Below the pieces are notes generated by a model. That model searched no databases. It saw only the letters and a list, made by a program, of their open reading frames with translations, and was not told the origin of the DNA. Below, one piece after another: positions 26,119-35,072 of a stretch of 64,000 nucleotides of DNA. The stretch spans positions 496,001 to 560,000 of the forward strand of contig CANMVA010000001.1 of NCBI GenBank assembly GCA_947501355.1, read 5' to 3'. Made by a program: the position numbers and the translations under genes. Each line of letters starts with the position of its first letter. The first letter of the stretch is position 1. Source of the DNA: an uncultured Paracoccaceae bacterium. Its GTDB lineage: Bacteria; Pseudomonadota; Alphaproteobacteria; Rhodobacterales; Rhodobacteraceae.

Positions 26119-26385
26119 CTAAGTCGACCGACCGCCGGAGCGAGACCGACCTGTGCTGACCCCTTCGGGCATTGCCGCGCGCCATGCTGTCGTTCCTTTG
26201 CATCTTACACAGATGCGCTGGCCGAACCCTTCGCTCCAAAACGAAGCACTACAAGCCAAGCAGAACCGCGGCTTCGGCACATCGCCGAGCGCGCGGCTGG
26301 GTTGATCCATCAGGATATCGTCGACTTTTGCTTGCATCAGATCCTCGCGTTCATTTGGTCCCTGAAATTGCGTTGTGGGCATCAT
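26119..26385 (-). CDS. Small zinc-ribbon-like protein, 88 aa
   Basis: Contains CLAC-N14-CVRC, two CxxC pairs that could bind zinc, and an Arg/Ser-rich tail. The ATG overlaps the TGA of the preceding gene (ATGA), a clear coupling signal. Function unknown. Confidence 0.6.
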   Translation of the reverse strand: MMPTTQFQGPNEREDLMQAKVDDILMDQPSRALGDVPKPRFCLACSASFWSEGFGQRICVRCKGTTAWRAAMPEGVSTGRSRSGGRST

Positions 26386-26903
26386 ACGGAAACGGATGAT
26401 GTGCGCGGTCGGCACGGCATCCCTTCATTCTCGGCGTCATGAATGTCCGAAGCGTTCCGCGAAGCCCCCCGCGCTGTTGCGTTTTCGGCCTCAGTATCCG
26501 CGTCACCCCTGTCAGTCTGTGTCGTCCCCGATCCCGAGTAGAGATGGCGCAATTGAGCCTCGGACACCCCGTCGGCCTGCATGACGAGTTGCACCATCGG
26601 ATCGGCCAGCATTTCTTCGAGAAAGACCTGTGACAGGTCCTTGCCGGACAGTTTGTCTCTCGCACGGGCGCGGTCAAGATCGAGAAGCGACACAGTCAGG
26701 CTCCGTGTTAATCCCGGATGGGACAGGCGTGGATGCAAATGGACCACGACGGAGGCCTTCCAGGCCTGAGGGTCCTTGTGATCAGGTGGTGAGGCGAATT
26801 CAGTCTCGATATCATACTCTCCGGCGGGAAGCGTTTCGTCGAAGCCAGGAAGATTGAAAGGCCGGTCAAAAACCGCGATGGTTTTCGCTCTTTGTTCGTC
26901 CAT
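26382..26903 (-). CDS. Hypothetical protein, 173 aa
   Basis: Starts MDEQRAKTIAVFDRPFNLPG (the open frame extends 13 codons further without a better start). Early beta-rich part with PAGEYDIETEF, then VVHLHPRL, then a helical middle and a polar tail. Relatives with a similar N-terminus occur as small plasmid or island genes in Rhizobiales and Rhodobacterales, as far as I recall; function not known. First gene of a coupled trio. Confidence 0.65.
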   Translation of the reverse strand: MDEQRAKTIAVFDRPFNLPGFDETLPAGEYDIETEFASPPDHKDPQAWKASVVVHLHPRLSHPGLTRSLTVSLLDLDRARARDKLSGKDLSQVFLEEMLADPMVQLVMQADGVSEAQLRHLYSGSGTTQTDRGDADTEAENATARGASRNASDIHDAENEGMPCRPRTSSVSV

Positions 26904-26973
26904 TGCGTTTGATCCTTTCAATTGAACAGTTTTCCATGACATCGAGCAAAACCAGCCCTTTCCGGTGCATGCG

Positions 26974-27120
26974 TCAGGTTTTCTTCGGACCCGGAGAACC
27001 CGGTTTCGCAGCAGCGTCCGGCGCCTTGAGTGCCGGTTCTTTTTTCGACGGTTCCGCAGGTTTGGCTTTCAGTATGGCAGCAGCTTTGGTGGTCAGGTCT
27101 TTGAAAGACATGCTCTTCAT
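26974..27120 (-). CDS. Small MSFKDL-type protein, 48 aa
   Basis: MKSMSFKDLTTKAAAILKAK followed by a Lys/Pro/Ala-rich disordered tail. The same architecture (MSFNDL start, then a charged Pro-rich tail) occurs at 33444-33578. An AAAAAGG element precedes the start. Function unknown. Confidence 0.6.
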   Translation of the reverse strand: MKSMSFKDLTTKAAAILKAKPAEPSKKEPALKAPDAAAKPGSPGPKKT

Positions 27121-27236
27121 CCTTTTTGGGTTTTCCGCTGGAATTTCCGGGCCTCGATCAGGCACGAATTCTCGAGTGCGGCTTATTGGTATATGTGTAT
27201 TGACCGGCCCTTTTACCATGGCGCGGTGTGGGACTA

Positions 27237-27271
27237 GTCGGCGGGGTATGATCTTCGTAGGCCCCGCCGAC
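27237..27271. terminator. 10-bp GC hairpin after the racemase gene
   Basis: GTCGGCGGGG and CCCCGCCGAC flank a 15-base loop, 15 bp past the racemase stop. No T-tail; probably a factor-assisted terminator or mRNA 3' structure. Confidence 0.5.
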
Positions 27272-27285
27272 GACCATTGTGGGTG

Positions 27286-28407
27286 TCATACCAAGGTCAG
27301 GAAGGGGTGGGCCTCGCGGTCCTTTGCACTTCCGTTCATCTTTTGCTTGCCATGAACAACCTTGGCGACATCTGGGGCGCTCATCGCCCGCATGAGGGCG
27401 CTGTAGTTCATGCCCATTTTCATCTCGGAGCCAACGGGCACAGCGGCTTTGGCTGAGTCGACAACGGTGTGGTCGCCGGTCGCGCCAATAAACGCCGTTC
27501 CCGGGGAAAACATAAGACCGCTTGCGTCGGTGTCTTGCTGCCCGACAGCAAGGATGGTTCGGGCTCGGAGGTCATCACTTCGAACCAAATTGAGCATCCC
27601 AAGCTCCGGAGCAATTGACATGGTCGGCGCTGGGCTTGGTTTGCGGCTTGTTTCGATCACTTCGGCAAAAAGGGTAAAGGCATCCGTATGAAGGCCAGTG
27701 ATCGGATGCCCAGTCACGGGGTCGGTGCCCAGAAGGATCGCCTCACCCAGACGCAGGTTGTCGACCCGCCCAGTTGAAACGTCGCCAAGCGCCCATGGCA
27801 AATTGGCCGAGCCTCCTCCTGACACAAGATCTACAACAGGTCCGCAGGCGCCTTCGACTTGGTCGGCCAGTCTCGAGAGCATGGCCATGTCACCGGCCGT
27901 CGGTGCAACGTCGCCCAGGCAGGCAAAATTTGCAGCGATGCCTTTGAGAGCGACACCGGGTGTTGCGATGACCTGAGCGGCGAAGTCATTGAGGTTCTCT
28001 TGTAAAATGCCTTCGCGCATATCGCCCATTTCGACCATCAGGATGACATCGTGCGAGGCACCCTGTTCCTTTGCGGCTGCGCCAAGCTTCAGGATCGTGT
28101 CCATCTCTGTGTTATAGCTCGCGTCGCAATACTGGATGACGTCTTCCATCTCGCTCAGTAGCGGCGCGCGGATCAGCGAAATTGGGCAATTGATCCCTGC
28201 GGTCCGCATCCGAACGACGTTTTTTATGCGTGCGTCGGCCAGACCGACAACGCCACCGTCAAGCATGGCGCCGGCGACCTCAGGATGCCCGCAGAATGCC
28301 TTGGTTACGCCGGTAACCGATATGCCACGGTCGCCAAGGCGGCGGACGAGACATCGCGCGTTTGCTTGGATCTTGCCAAGATCGATTTCCACCCGCGGCG
28401 AGGTCAT
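27286..28407 (-). CDS. PLP-dependent amino-acid racemase (alanine/ornithine racemase family)
   Basis: 373 residues with the fold-type III N-terminus RVEIDLGKIQANARCL and the PLP lysine in VTGVTKAFCG, then VSGGGSANLPWAL binding the phosphate. It belongs to the YhfX/ornithine-racemase branch rather than Alr. Overlap of four bases with the DUF1611 gene upstream (ATGA) indicates joint function, plausibly D-amino-acid metabolism. Inferred role only. Confidence 0.82.
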   Translation of the reverse strand: MTSPRVEIDLGKIQANARCLVRRLGDRGISVTGVTKAFCGHPEVAGAMLDGGVVGLADARIKNVVRMRTAGINCPISLIRAPLLSEMEDVIQYCDASYNTEMDTILKLGAAAKEQGASHDVILMVEMGDMREGILQENLNDFAAQVIATPGVALKGIAANFACLGDVAPTAGDMAMLSRLADQVEGACGPVVDLVSGGGSANLPWALGDVSTGRVDNLRLGEAILLGTDPVTGHPITGLHTDAFTLFAEVIETSRKPSPAPTMSIAPELGMLNLVRSDDLRARTILAVGQQDTDASGLMFSPGTAFIGATGDHTVVDSAKAAVPVGSEMKMGMNYSALMRAMSAPDVAKVVHGKQKMNGSAKDREAHPFLTLV

Positions 28408-29603
28408 TCCGCGGCCACGAGAGGCACGGGCCGCAACTGTGGAAAGGCGGCCAGGACCATGTCGCTGAGGTGCACTTCCGGCCGGGTCAGCGCGTCCGTC
28501 ACCGGAACGCCAAGATCCCTTGAAAGGCTGTCAATCGCACGATCGACCTCGGTGCTCGTCATCGCTTCGTGATTGAGTGTGACACCAATCACCCGTGTGT
28601 CAGCGAAAGCTTCGATGAGGGCGATTTCGCTTTTCGGCCTGGGCATCGGCATGGCCGGAAAGTCGCAGCGATGGGCGCGTTTGGGCGCATGTTGGAGAAT
28701 AACACCGTGCGGCTGGCTGCCGCGCAGAATGAATGCCGAAGTGCAAAAGGCCGGATGGCTGAGCGCGCCTTGCCCTTCTATCAGGATGACGTCCGGATCG
28801 TCGCCGTGAGACGCCGCGACAATCACGCGTTCCAGTTCCCCGCAGCAGAATTGCGGTGGCACGGCGTCCATGGCGATGCCGTATTTTGCGCCCTGCATAA
28901 GCCCCGTTTGGCCGGTACCGACAAGGACGGTCTTGATACCACGCGTGTTCAATTCCCTGGCCAGAATGGTCGCTGTCGTCCGCTTGCCAATTGCACAATC
29001 CGTTCCGAGTACGGCAATGCGGATTGCCTTCACCTCCGACACGCTTCCGTCAAACAGGCGCATGTCCTTGCTTGGCCTGGGTTTGCGGATATCGCGGATC
29101 GTCACGTTAGCCGCATCTGCGGCGCTCGAGATCTCGGGGTCATCGCCGAGGTATTCGTGCAGACCACTGACGATGTTCATGCCGAGTGCGATGGCATCCA
29201 GCACGACCTCGCGATCAGTAGGTGACATCTTCCCTGTAGAGGGGGCCATCCCATAGATCAGCGTGTCTGGGATACTTGCTTCACGCGCAATCGCAGCCTC
29301 AATATCTTCAAGGACGGGGATGCCGTTACTCACATTGTCCAGCACTTGCCCGCTGTCGCGCCCTTCAAGTCTGCTGTCTATGACCGAAAGAATGCGGTAG
29401 GCTTGGCTGTGACGGACAAGGCCGTTTGCGGTTTTTCCGTCGATCTGCCCGAAGTTCCCCTCGCAATAGACAATCGCTGTGGGCACCCCTTTTGTTACCT
29501 TTTTGCTGGTGTGAGATCGACGGGAAGAGGACAGGTCAGGCGGGGCTTGCGGCCCCATGCTTGACAGCCTTGTCATCGTGTTTTCTGCATTGTCCGTTTC
29601 CAT
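28404..29603 (-). CDS. DUF1611 P-loop protein (DgcN-like)
   Basis: 399 residues. The C-terminal half holds a P-loop (LGTDCAIGKRTT) and VILIEGQGALSHP; the N-terminal half is a Rossmann-like domain. DUF1611 includes DgcN, reported as a D-glutamate N-acetyltransferase in marine bacteria. Pairing with an amino-acid racemase fits handling of D-amino acids. ATG at 29603 has AAGGAAT upstream; the frame is open further but without a good start. Confidence 0.75.
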   Translation of the reverse strand: METDNAENTMTRLSSMGPQAPPDLSSSRRSHTSKKVTKGVPTAIVYCEGNFGQIDGKTANGLVRHSQAYRILSVIDSRLEGRDSGQVLDNVSNGIPVLEDIEAAIAREASIPDTLIYGMAPSTGKMSPTDREVVLDAIALGMNIVSGLHEYLGDDPEISSAADAANVTIRDIRKPRPSKDMRLFDGSVSEVKAIRIAVLGTDCAIGKRTTATILARELNTRGIKTVLVGTGQTGLMQGAKYGIAMDAVPPQFCCGELERVIVAASHGDDPDVILIEGQGALSHPAFCTSAFILRGSQPHGVILQHAPKRAHRCDFPAMPMPRPKSEIALIEAFADTRVIGVTLNHEAMTSTEVDRAIDSLSRDLGVPVTDALTRPEVHLSDMVLAAFPQLRPVPLVAAE

Positions 29604-29692
29604 GATTATTCCTTTGGCGAGCGGGTTTTCCCGGGTCCGATCACATGAAGCGTTCGGGCGGGTGAGCCGTGTTTCAATTTGGATTGCGAGCG

Positions 29693-30481
29693 CTAGTCGT
29701 TCAGGACGCAACGCCCTTGCGAGCGCTGGAAATTCCTATGGCACTCCCACCCGTTTCCCGATCGGTTGAGATGCGCATTTTTGGGGAGGTCGATCTCTGT
29801 GCAGCCGCCGTCGGACTCTGCAAAGCCGCGATTACACTTCCAGCCTGGGCCATAGCTTGCATCGTCGAAATAAGCATTCTCCGGGACGACAACAGCCTCG
29901 CAGGTGTCATCGCTTTCGAAGTAGCCCCGCTCACATGTCCAGGGCTGGCCATACGACGACGCGTTCAGAAAGGCGTTCTCCGGGACCGCGATTGCGACGC
30001 ATGTGTCGCCTTCGACCTGGTAGCCACGTTTGCAAAGCCAAGCGGCGCCATAAGAGTCAGCCGACAGATACGCATTGTCCGGCACAACGACTTCCAGGCA
30101 AATGTCGTCGACCTTCATGTAGCCACGAAGGCAGTTCCATCTTTGTCCCGACGGGTCGAGATAGCCGCCTTCGGGAACGACGACCTCAAAACAAGCCGCG
30201 TCATCGAGCTCCTGAAATCCGTGCAGACACTCCCAGCCCCTGCCATAGGTCCGGTTGGTGGCGTAGGCGTTCTCAGGAACGATGATGGCGAGACACGCAT
30301 CGCCGTCTCGCCGATACCCACGATCACATTCCCATCCCTCGCCATAGCTTTTGGGCTGCGCATTCGCGGGCATCGGGGCAGCCCGAGATTGGGCGAAAGA
30401 TGGCGATCCGATTGCGATGAGCGTGACAAAGGCGAGCGCGAGGAGTTCCGCGGAGGCCTTTGCAGAGCGGGACCACACCAT
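29693..30481 (-). CDS. Secreted Cys-rich protein with seven tandem repeats
   Basis: About 262 residues: a signal peptide (hydrophobic core LLALAFVTLIAIG, cleavage near SFAQS), then seven repeats of about 34 residues with the pattern YG.GW.C.RGY...GD.C..(V)VPENAYL. Two cysteines per repeat suggest one disulphide each in the periplasm or outside. ATG at 30481 has AGGGG upstream; an in-frame ATG at 30544 is the alternative. Binding or structural role likely; no catalytic motif. Confidence 0.72.
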   Translation of the reverse strand: MVWSRSAKASAELLALAFVTLIAIGSPSFAQSRAAPMPANAQPKSYGEGWECDRGYRRDGDACLAIIVPENAYATNRTYGRGWECLHGFQELDDAACFEVVVPEGGYLDPSGQRWNCLRGYMKVDDICLEVVVPDNAYLSADSYGAAWLCKRGYQVEGDTCVAIAVPENAFLNASSYGQPWTCERGYFESDDTCEAVVVPENAYFDDASYGPGWKCNRGFAESDGGCTEIDLPKNAHLNRSGNGWECHRNFQRSQGRCVLND

Positions 30482-30533
30482 TTCAAGCACCCCTGCGATG
30501 CCTTTGGACGAAACGCGCGACAGTTTGAGGCCA

Positions 30534-30887
30534 TTAAGATGCATCAAGTTCGAGACCTTCGATGCATGCCTGCGCCAGATCGCGGTTCGGGCCATCTGAT
30601 CCGGGCATCGTCGCCCAGCCTGATTCCATGACAGCGTCGCGCCGCTTGAACGATGATGCTTCGCGGATCGTAGCGAGCTTGGCAATGCGCTCATTGTCAG
30701 CGCGGGACATGTCGAGGCAGAAGGGCACGAGCGCCGCGATAACTCGGTCCTCCGCCATCTCGCTTGCCATCTCCTCAGCGCCGCCTCCGGTCATCCAGCC
30801 ACCCCAGGAAAATCCAACAATGCCGACGAACGCCGCGCCAAGGAGCGCGCCGTAAATACCGGGTTTCAGCCATTCGGGTGTCGTCAT
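30534..30887 (-). CDS. Hypothetical single-membrane-span protein, 117 aa
   Basis: Residues 10-32 form a glycine-rich hydrophobic helix (GALLGAAFVGIVGFSWGGW); the rest is a soluble helical domain with two cysteines. Its start overlaps the stop of the 104-aa gene (ATGA), and it leads into the Cys-repeat gene. Function unknown. Confidence 0.65.
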   Translation of the reverse strand: MTTPEWLKPGIYGALLGAAFVGIVGFSWGGWMTGGGAEEMASEMAEDRVIAALVPFCLDMSRADNERIAKLATIREASSFKRRDAVMESGWATMPGSDGPNRDLAQACIEGLELDAS

Positions 30888-31198
30888 GTCTTGTCCTCCT
30901 GCGGGGAAAGCGCCGCTTCGCTGTCATTGATAGTTTCCGAGAGGGCCTGATCACATGCAATTGCGTGCTCCAGATCCTCCCTTGTGGTCAATTGCATCGT
31001 CGTTTGACCCGTGTTGCTCCCTCGCCCCCGGACCATCAGGTATGTCGCAGTGCGCCGGTAAGCTTCGAAGCTGAGGCTTTGCATAAGCTCTTCCTCGACA
31101 ACGATTTCATACGTGCCGGCCGCAAGCTCCCGCTGGCTGTCGCCAATCATGAAGTCGTTGGAAAACGTCACCATTGATCTGGTAGAACGCGTGAGCAT
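30884..31198 (-). CDS. Hypothetical protein, 104 aa
   Basis: Beta-rich N-terminal half (GTYEIVVEEELMQSLSF, RRTATYLMVRGRG) and an acidic C-terminus. An internal ATG (MVTFSND) is an alternative start. No family recognised. First of a leftward group ending with the Cys-repeat protein. Confidence 0.6.
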   Translation of the reverse strand: MLTRSTRSMVTFSNDFMIGDSQRELAAGTYEIVVEEELMQSLSFEAYRRTATYLMVRGRGSNTGQTTMQLTTREDLEHAIACDQALSETINDSEAALSPQEDKT

Positions 31199-31427
31199 CC
31201 CAGGCCTCCATTGAACAGAATGTTAAACTTTCCGCAGCCGTCATTATGGCCAGCGTCGTCGCAGCAAGGCGGTTGAATAGGCACTATCCGAACTTTCGGT
31301 GTGTGATGCTGATCGAGGTTAGCCCCAGTCGGTTTCTTGGCTGTCATGGTGAGAGGCAAAGCCGTTACGCGGCTCCAGACACCTGCGTGCGCAGTTTTCG
31401 AATTAGTCTCACGCCGAAAGGAAACCC

Positions 31428-31844
31428 ATGTCCGCCTCAGATGTTCTCCACCCCGATGGCAGCGACTACGATGCCTTCCTCTTCGCGGAATTGGGCGAGG
31501 ACAGAACCGGTGCGGCCGTTACGGTCTTGTCAGCGCTTGCGCGCCTTGACCTCGAGCCATGGACCGAGGCGCGTGACCTTGCTCGTCTGGCTCGGGAGGA
31601 CGCGCTAATACGACTGACGACGCATTTTGAAGCGATTACCGACATTCCGGCGCTGGCGCTGGCAAGCCAGAGCAGAGCGGCAAAGCTGGTTTCATTGCTG
31701 CCGAAGCGTGCCCCGCTTCGCGTTCCCAAATCACTCGAAGCAGGCACCAACAATTTTCCAAAGCTATCGATGTCTTGGACAACGATTGCCCTCGTTGGAG
31801 TCGTGGTTCTAGCGTGGTTCTTCTATTTGGCTCAAACGGGCTAA
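31428..31844 (+). CDS. Hypothetical tail-anchored protein, 138 aa
   Basis: Good ribosome site (GAAAGGAAACCC). Acidic soluble N-terminal part, then one C-terminal membrane helix (TIALVGVVVLAWFFYLA) with almost nothing after it, so it is probably anchored in the inner membrane facing the cytoplasm. Function unknown. Confidence 0.65.
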   Translation: MSASDVLHPDGSDYDAFLFAELGEDRTGAAVTVLSALARLDLEPWTEARDLARLAREDALIRLTTHFEAITDIPALALASQSRAAKLVSLLPKRAPLRVPKSLEAGTNNFPKLSMSWTTIALVGVVVLAWFFYLAQTG

Positions 31845-32016
31845 CCTGCGTCAGTGCAAAGACGCGATCGAACTGGTTAGGTGATGCATGTCTACCCCTA
31901 GTTGGGTTGGCATTTTTTTCGAGTACCTGAGCGGCGTGGGACACATGCAGTCTCCAAAGAGTTTGCATGTGTTCTGCGCCTCTTATTTCTCGGACCGTCC
32001 AGGAAAGGACATTCCC

Positions 32017-32217
32017 ATGAATGAAGAAGACCAAACCGAGGAAAACCAGACGGTGAAACACATGGCTTCCGTCAAGGCTGCCTGGGACAATGCACCCGAA
32101 GGCCCCAAGAAAGCGACCGCTCTCAAGCATTATCAAGCGGCCGAGAAGGCGCATGAGGCCGAAAACGACGAAGAGGCACACAACGAACTCAAGCAGGCAA
32201 GCCGCGCATTGGTGTAA
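32017..32217 (+). CDS. Small charged helical protein, 66 aa
   Basis: MNEEDQTEENQTVKHMASVK followed by AWDNAPEGPKKATALKHYQAAEKAHEA: hydrophilic and probably all-helical. AGGAAAGGAC precedes the ATG. A short stress-associated or regulatory protein seems possible; unproven. Confidence 0.6.
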   Translation: MNEEDQTEENQTVKHMASVKAAWDNAPEGPKKATALKHYQAAEKAHEAENDEEAHNELKQASRALV

Positions 32218-32245
32218 AGTCGGCAAACCTGTGAAATGACTGCAA

Positions 32246-32274
32246 GGCCGCCCGAAGTCATGCTGAGGGCGGCC
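32246..32274. terminator. Convergent-gene hairpin
   Basis: GGCCGCCC and GGGCGGCC flank 13 bases between the 66-aa gene and the convergent crp gene; a short GTTT follows on the plus strand. Likely a bidirectional terminator. Confidence 0.6.
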
Positions 32275-32277
32275 GTT

Positions 32278-33012
32278 TCAGGGCAACAAAGGCCGTGATT
32301 GATCGAGATAGGCCGGATCGAAATCCGCCAAAGCAACAAGCCCCTCGTAGTTATCGAAGGTTACTAGCCCGCCCTGAAACGTGACGAGTCCGCGTTCGCG
32401 GAGCTTACGAAGGACGCGGTTGACGTGGATGGCACTTAACCCCAACGCATCTGCCAAATGATACTGTGTGAGCGGACAGGCGTAGCCTTCCCTGCTCCCT
32501 AATCCGACGAGTGACAGTCTCACGCCAAGCTCCAGCAGAAAATGCGCCATGCGCGCATCCGCATCGCGCCGCCCCAGCCCAACCAGATGCTCGACCACCA
32601 TCGCCTCATCCCGCGACACGGCCCAGAGAATGGCCGTAGCCAGCCGGGGTGTCTCTGCAAAGGCTTGCAGAAGATCGCTCACCAGGACTTCCGCAGCTTC
32701 GATCTCGACGATTGGCTCAATCCCATGATCGGACGTGTGCAAAAGCACGCTGCGCAGCCCCAGAAAATCCCCCGGTATCTGGAAATCAACGATCTGCCGT
32801 GTCCCGTCAGCCTGTATCTTGTAAGAAACGACCCAGCCCGCCGCCAGGATGTATGCTGCCTGTTCGGATTGGCCCTGGTGAACCAAGTCGCGCCCAGCAG
32901 AGAAAGATTTCCTCCGTTGGTGCAAACGCTCAAGAACGACCAGCTCAGTCTCCGAGAGTGCAACAAACGCGGAGAGCTTTTGGGTGAGTGGACTGGCTTT
33001 GATGTTCATCAT
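32278..33012 (-). CDS. Crp/Fnr-family transcriptional regulator
   Basis: 244 residues: an N-terminal cyclic-nucleotide-type sensor barrel (QIVDFQIPGDFLGLRSVLL) and a C-terminal winged helix (LADALGLSAIHVNRVLRKLRERG). There are no FNR-type cysteine clusters. ATG at 33012 has GGGAGGG upstream. It may control the surrounding small stress-type genes; target sites are not identified. Confidence 0.88.
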   Translation of the reverse strand: MMNIKASPLTQKLSAFVALSETELVVLERLHQRRKSFSAGRDLVHQGQSEQAAYILAAGWVVSYKIQADGTRQIVDFQIPGDFLGLRSVLLHTSDHGIEPIVEIEAAEVLVSDLLQAFAETPRLATAILWAVSRDEAMVVEHLVGLGRRDADARMAHFLLELGVRLSLVGLGSREGYACPLTQYHLADALGLSAIHVNRVLRKLRERGLVTFQGGLVTFDNYEGLVALADFDPAYLDQSRPLLP

Positions 33013-33159
33013 CGGTCCCTCCCGAACCGGCGCGTACTCATGGAAGAATTCGGCGCCGAGACTGCTTTCGATCAGTACGGGATACCAAACTCTTTGTGAG
33101 TTTAGGGCGATCAAGACCCAACCCGGTCGCAATACAACGAACGAAAGAGGAATGCCCCG

Positions 33160-33396
33160 ATGTCAGACCAACGAGACGCCGCAGGCATGGCCGCCTTTTC
33201 GATTTGCGAGGCGCTCCTACTTGCCCTGCAAGATCGCAATCTACTGCCGGAACGCGAGATCGTGGGGATTCTTCGGGATGCGGCAGCGACCCACGAGAAT
33301 GCTCAAGACCCGGAGGACGAACGCAAATTGCATGGGGCAGCCGCCAAACTGATCAACGAGATCATCATTGGCGGCAACCTATCGCAACGCTCGTAA
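33160..33396 (+). CDS. Hypothetical protein, 78 aa
   Basis: MSDQRDAAGMAAFSICEALL begins an all-helical small protein with ILRDAAATHENAQDPED. AAAGAGGAATG-type leader upstream. Divergent from crp. Similar small proteins recur in roseobacters; function unknown. Confidence 0.6.
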   Translation: MSDQRDAAGMAAFSICEALLLALQDRNLLPEREIVGILRDAAATHENAQDPEDERKLHGAAAKLINEIIIGGNLSQRS

Positions 33397-33443
33397 CACC
33401 GACCCTCTTACGCTGGAAAAGAAAAGCCTAAATACTCAGCCTC

Positions 33444-33578
33444 TCAACCCGTTTTTGGGTCGGTCGGCTCGGTCTGTGCTTCAGGAGGTCGTTTGGTTGC
33501 AGTCTGCGGTTTCGTTTCTTTTTCTTGAGAGGCCTTCTTGTCGGCGGCCTCTTTCTTCGCCAAGTCGTTGAACGACAT
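33444..33578 (-). CDS. Small MSFNDL-type protein, 44 aa
   Basis: MSFNDLAKKEAADKKASQ then a Thr/Pro/Lys-rich tail; AAGGAAAG ribosome site. A short paralogue, or common architecture, of the 48-aa protein at 26974-27120. Function unknown. Confidence 0.58.
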   Translation of the reverse strand: MSFNDLAKKEAADKKASQEKETKPQTATKRPPEAQTEPTDPKTG

Positions 33579-33834
33579 TCTGGCTTTCCTTTTCTGGCTG
33601 CCAGGGTATCCGGCAGCATGTGAGCCATAGTGGAGCAAAGCTCTTTTGGCAAAGAAAACATCAAGCAAATCACTGCGTGCACCTTGTAACACTCTCGGAC
33701 AGCTACCAAGTCAGTTAGGCTACTGAACTCCATTCGACCCTCTGTTTTCCTTTACCGGCTCACAGCGCTAGACACTGTTGTGAGAAGCTGGGTTGCCGCA
33801 TGTCGCGGGCAGCGATTAATCAAGGAAAATTCAC

Positions 33835-34041
33835 ATGGCCAACGGCACAGTGAAATGGTTCAACACCACCAAAGGCTTCGGCTTCATTGCTCCGGAATCG
33901 GGTGGCAAGGATGTGTTTCTCCACATCTCTGCACTCGAGAAGTCCGGGATGACCACCCTGAACGACGATCAGAAGGTGACCTTCGATGTGGAGGCCGGCC
34001 GCGACGGTCGTGAAAGCGCAACCAACATCGCGCTCGCCTGA
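33835..34041 (+). CDS. cspA: Cold-shock domain protein CspA family
   Basis: 68 residues with RNP1 GFGFIAP and RNP2 DVFLHIS motifs, a single-stranded nucleic-acid chaperone. AAGGAAAA ribosome site. A strong terminator follows directly, so it is monocistronic. Carried inside the transposon. Confidence 0.95.
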   Translation: MANGTVKWFNTTKGFGFIAPESGGKDVFLHISALEKSGMTTLNDDQKVTFDVEAGRDGRESATNIALA

Positions 34042-34046
34042 TCTTT

Positions 34047-34100
34047 GCAAGTGGGCGCTCTTTCGTGGCGCCCCATCGCCAAACGGCCACTTGCTTTTTT
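34047..34100 (+). terminator. Rho-independent terminator of the csp gene
   Basis: GCAAGTGG and CCACTTGC enclose an inner GGGCGC/GCGCCC hairpin and are followed directly by six T residues, starting six bases past the stop. Confidence 0.85.
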
Positions 34101-34195
34101 GAATCTTCTTCCGCTGCCTAACGCAGCAGTTCTTTTGCCTGATTGGCATCCGCCGAACCGGCACTACGAATTGCTCATCCCAGGAGACCAGCCCG

Positions 34196-34876
34196 ATGCC
34201 AGATTACACAGCCCCAAACAGATCAGATGCGGGACGTGACGTCTTCAAGGGTATGTCGAAGAAATCGAAGGCCAAGGAGACCAGGAAAGAAGCCGCTATG
34301 TCGATCCGCGTGGGCGAGTATGGCAGATATCAGATCAAGTCCGGTCGTCTCGCCGGCGCATACGGCGCTCGCGCCTTTCCCAAGCCACCCACGAAGGCGC
34401 GCGGCTTGATTGCCGAGGCGACGGGTGAGACCGAAGAAGCTGCGATCATCGCATTGCATTCCGCCATCGATGCGCGCGAAGCCAGCAGGGCCGAAGATCG
34501 CAGAACAGATCCTCGCAAAGGGACGCAGGTACCAACATGCGACGAATACGTGGAAGCGCTCCATTCTGTAAACCTGACGGGTTCGCAGCGCGCCATGTTG
34601 ATGGCGTTGTCGCTGAAGGAAGCGGACGGGTTGGCACAGGTTAAGGTTGCAGATGCTGGCAGCTACAAGTCCACGACCTCGGCCAACAGAGCGCTCGCCA
34701 GTGTGGGTCGTATGATTGCGGGCTATCTGTCTTCGGGAACAGGATCCACGGGGCCTTCAACGGGCCCGGATGGAAGCACGCTCATTGGGTATCGAGATGT
34801 CTCCGAACATGACGAGAAGGCTGAGAACTGGATAATGCACCCCGAGCTTTGCGCCGCCGTCCGTAAGGTTATGTAA
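34196..34876 (+). CDS. Hypothetical protein, 226 aa
   Basis: CAGGAGACC ribosome site. Lys/Arg-rich N-terminus, then a mixed domain with IRVGEYGRYQIKSGRLAG and ALHSVNLTGSQRAMLMAL; the second half may hold a winged-helix-like segment (YKSTTSANRALASVGRMIAGYL). It could be a DNA-binding protein; no family is recognised. Confidence 0.6.
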   Translation: MPDYTAPNRSDAGRDVFKGMSKKSKAKETRKEAAMSIRVGEYGRYQIKSGRLAGAYGARAFPKPPTKARGLIAEATGETEEAAIIALHSAIDAREASRAEDRRTDPRKGTQVPTCDEYVEALHSVNLTGSQRAMLMALSLKEADGLAQVKVADAGSYKSTTSANRALASVGRMIAGYLSSGTGSTGPSTGPDGSTLIGYRDVSEHDEKAENWIMHPELCAAVRKVM

Positions 34877-35072
34877 TTCAATGGGTAAGCCGTCCAAGTG
34901 ATTGGCCAATGTGGGTTGACTGCCAATCCAGTCGAACCAGAGTTTGTCCAGAAATACCGATATGATCGGACATCAAGAGGACGTTTGGCGGCGCTTTTAA
35001 CTCTGGATCAATTGCGCTGCGTGCGGCAGGTTGGCTCGCAAACGCAGGCGGCACCAGCCGCACGCCCATTGC

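Noticed and set aside
29669-30631. 320-codon plus frame opposite the Cys-repeat gene
   Set aside because: The minus strand has signal peptide and repeats; the plus frame merely mirrors the repeats.
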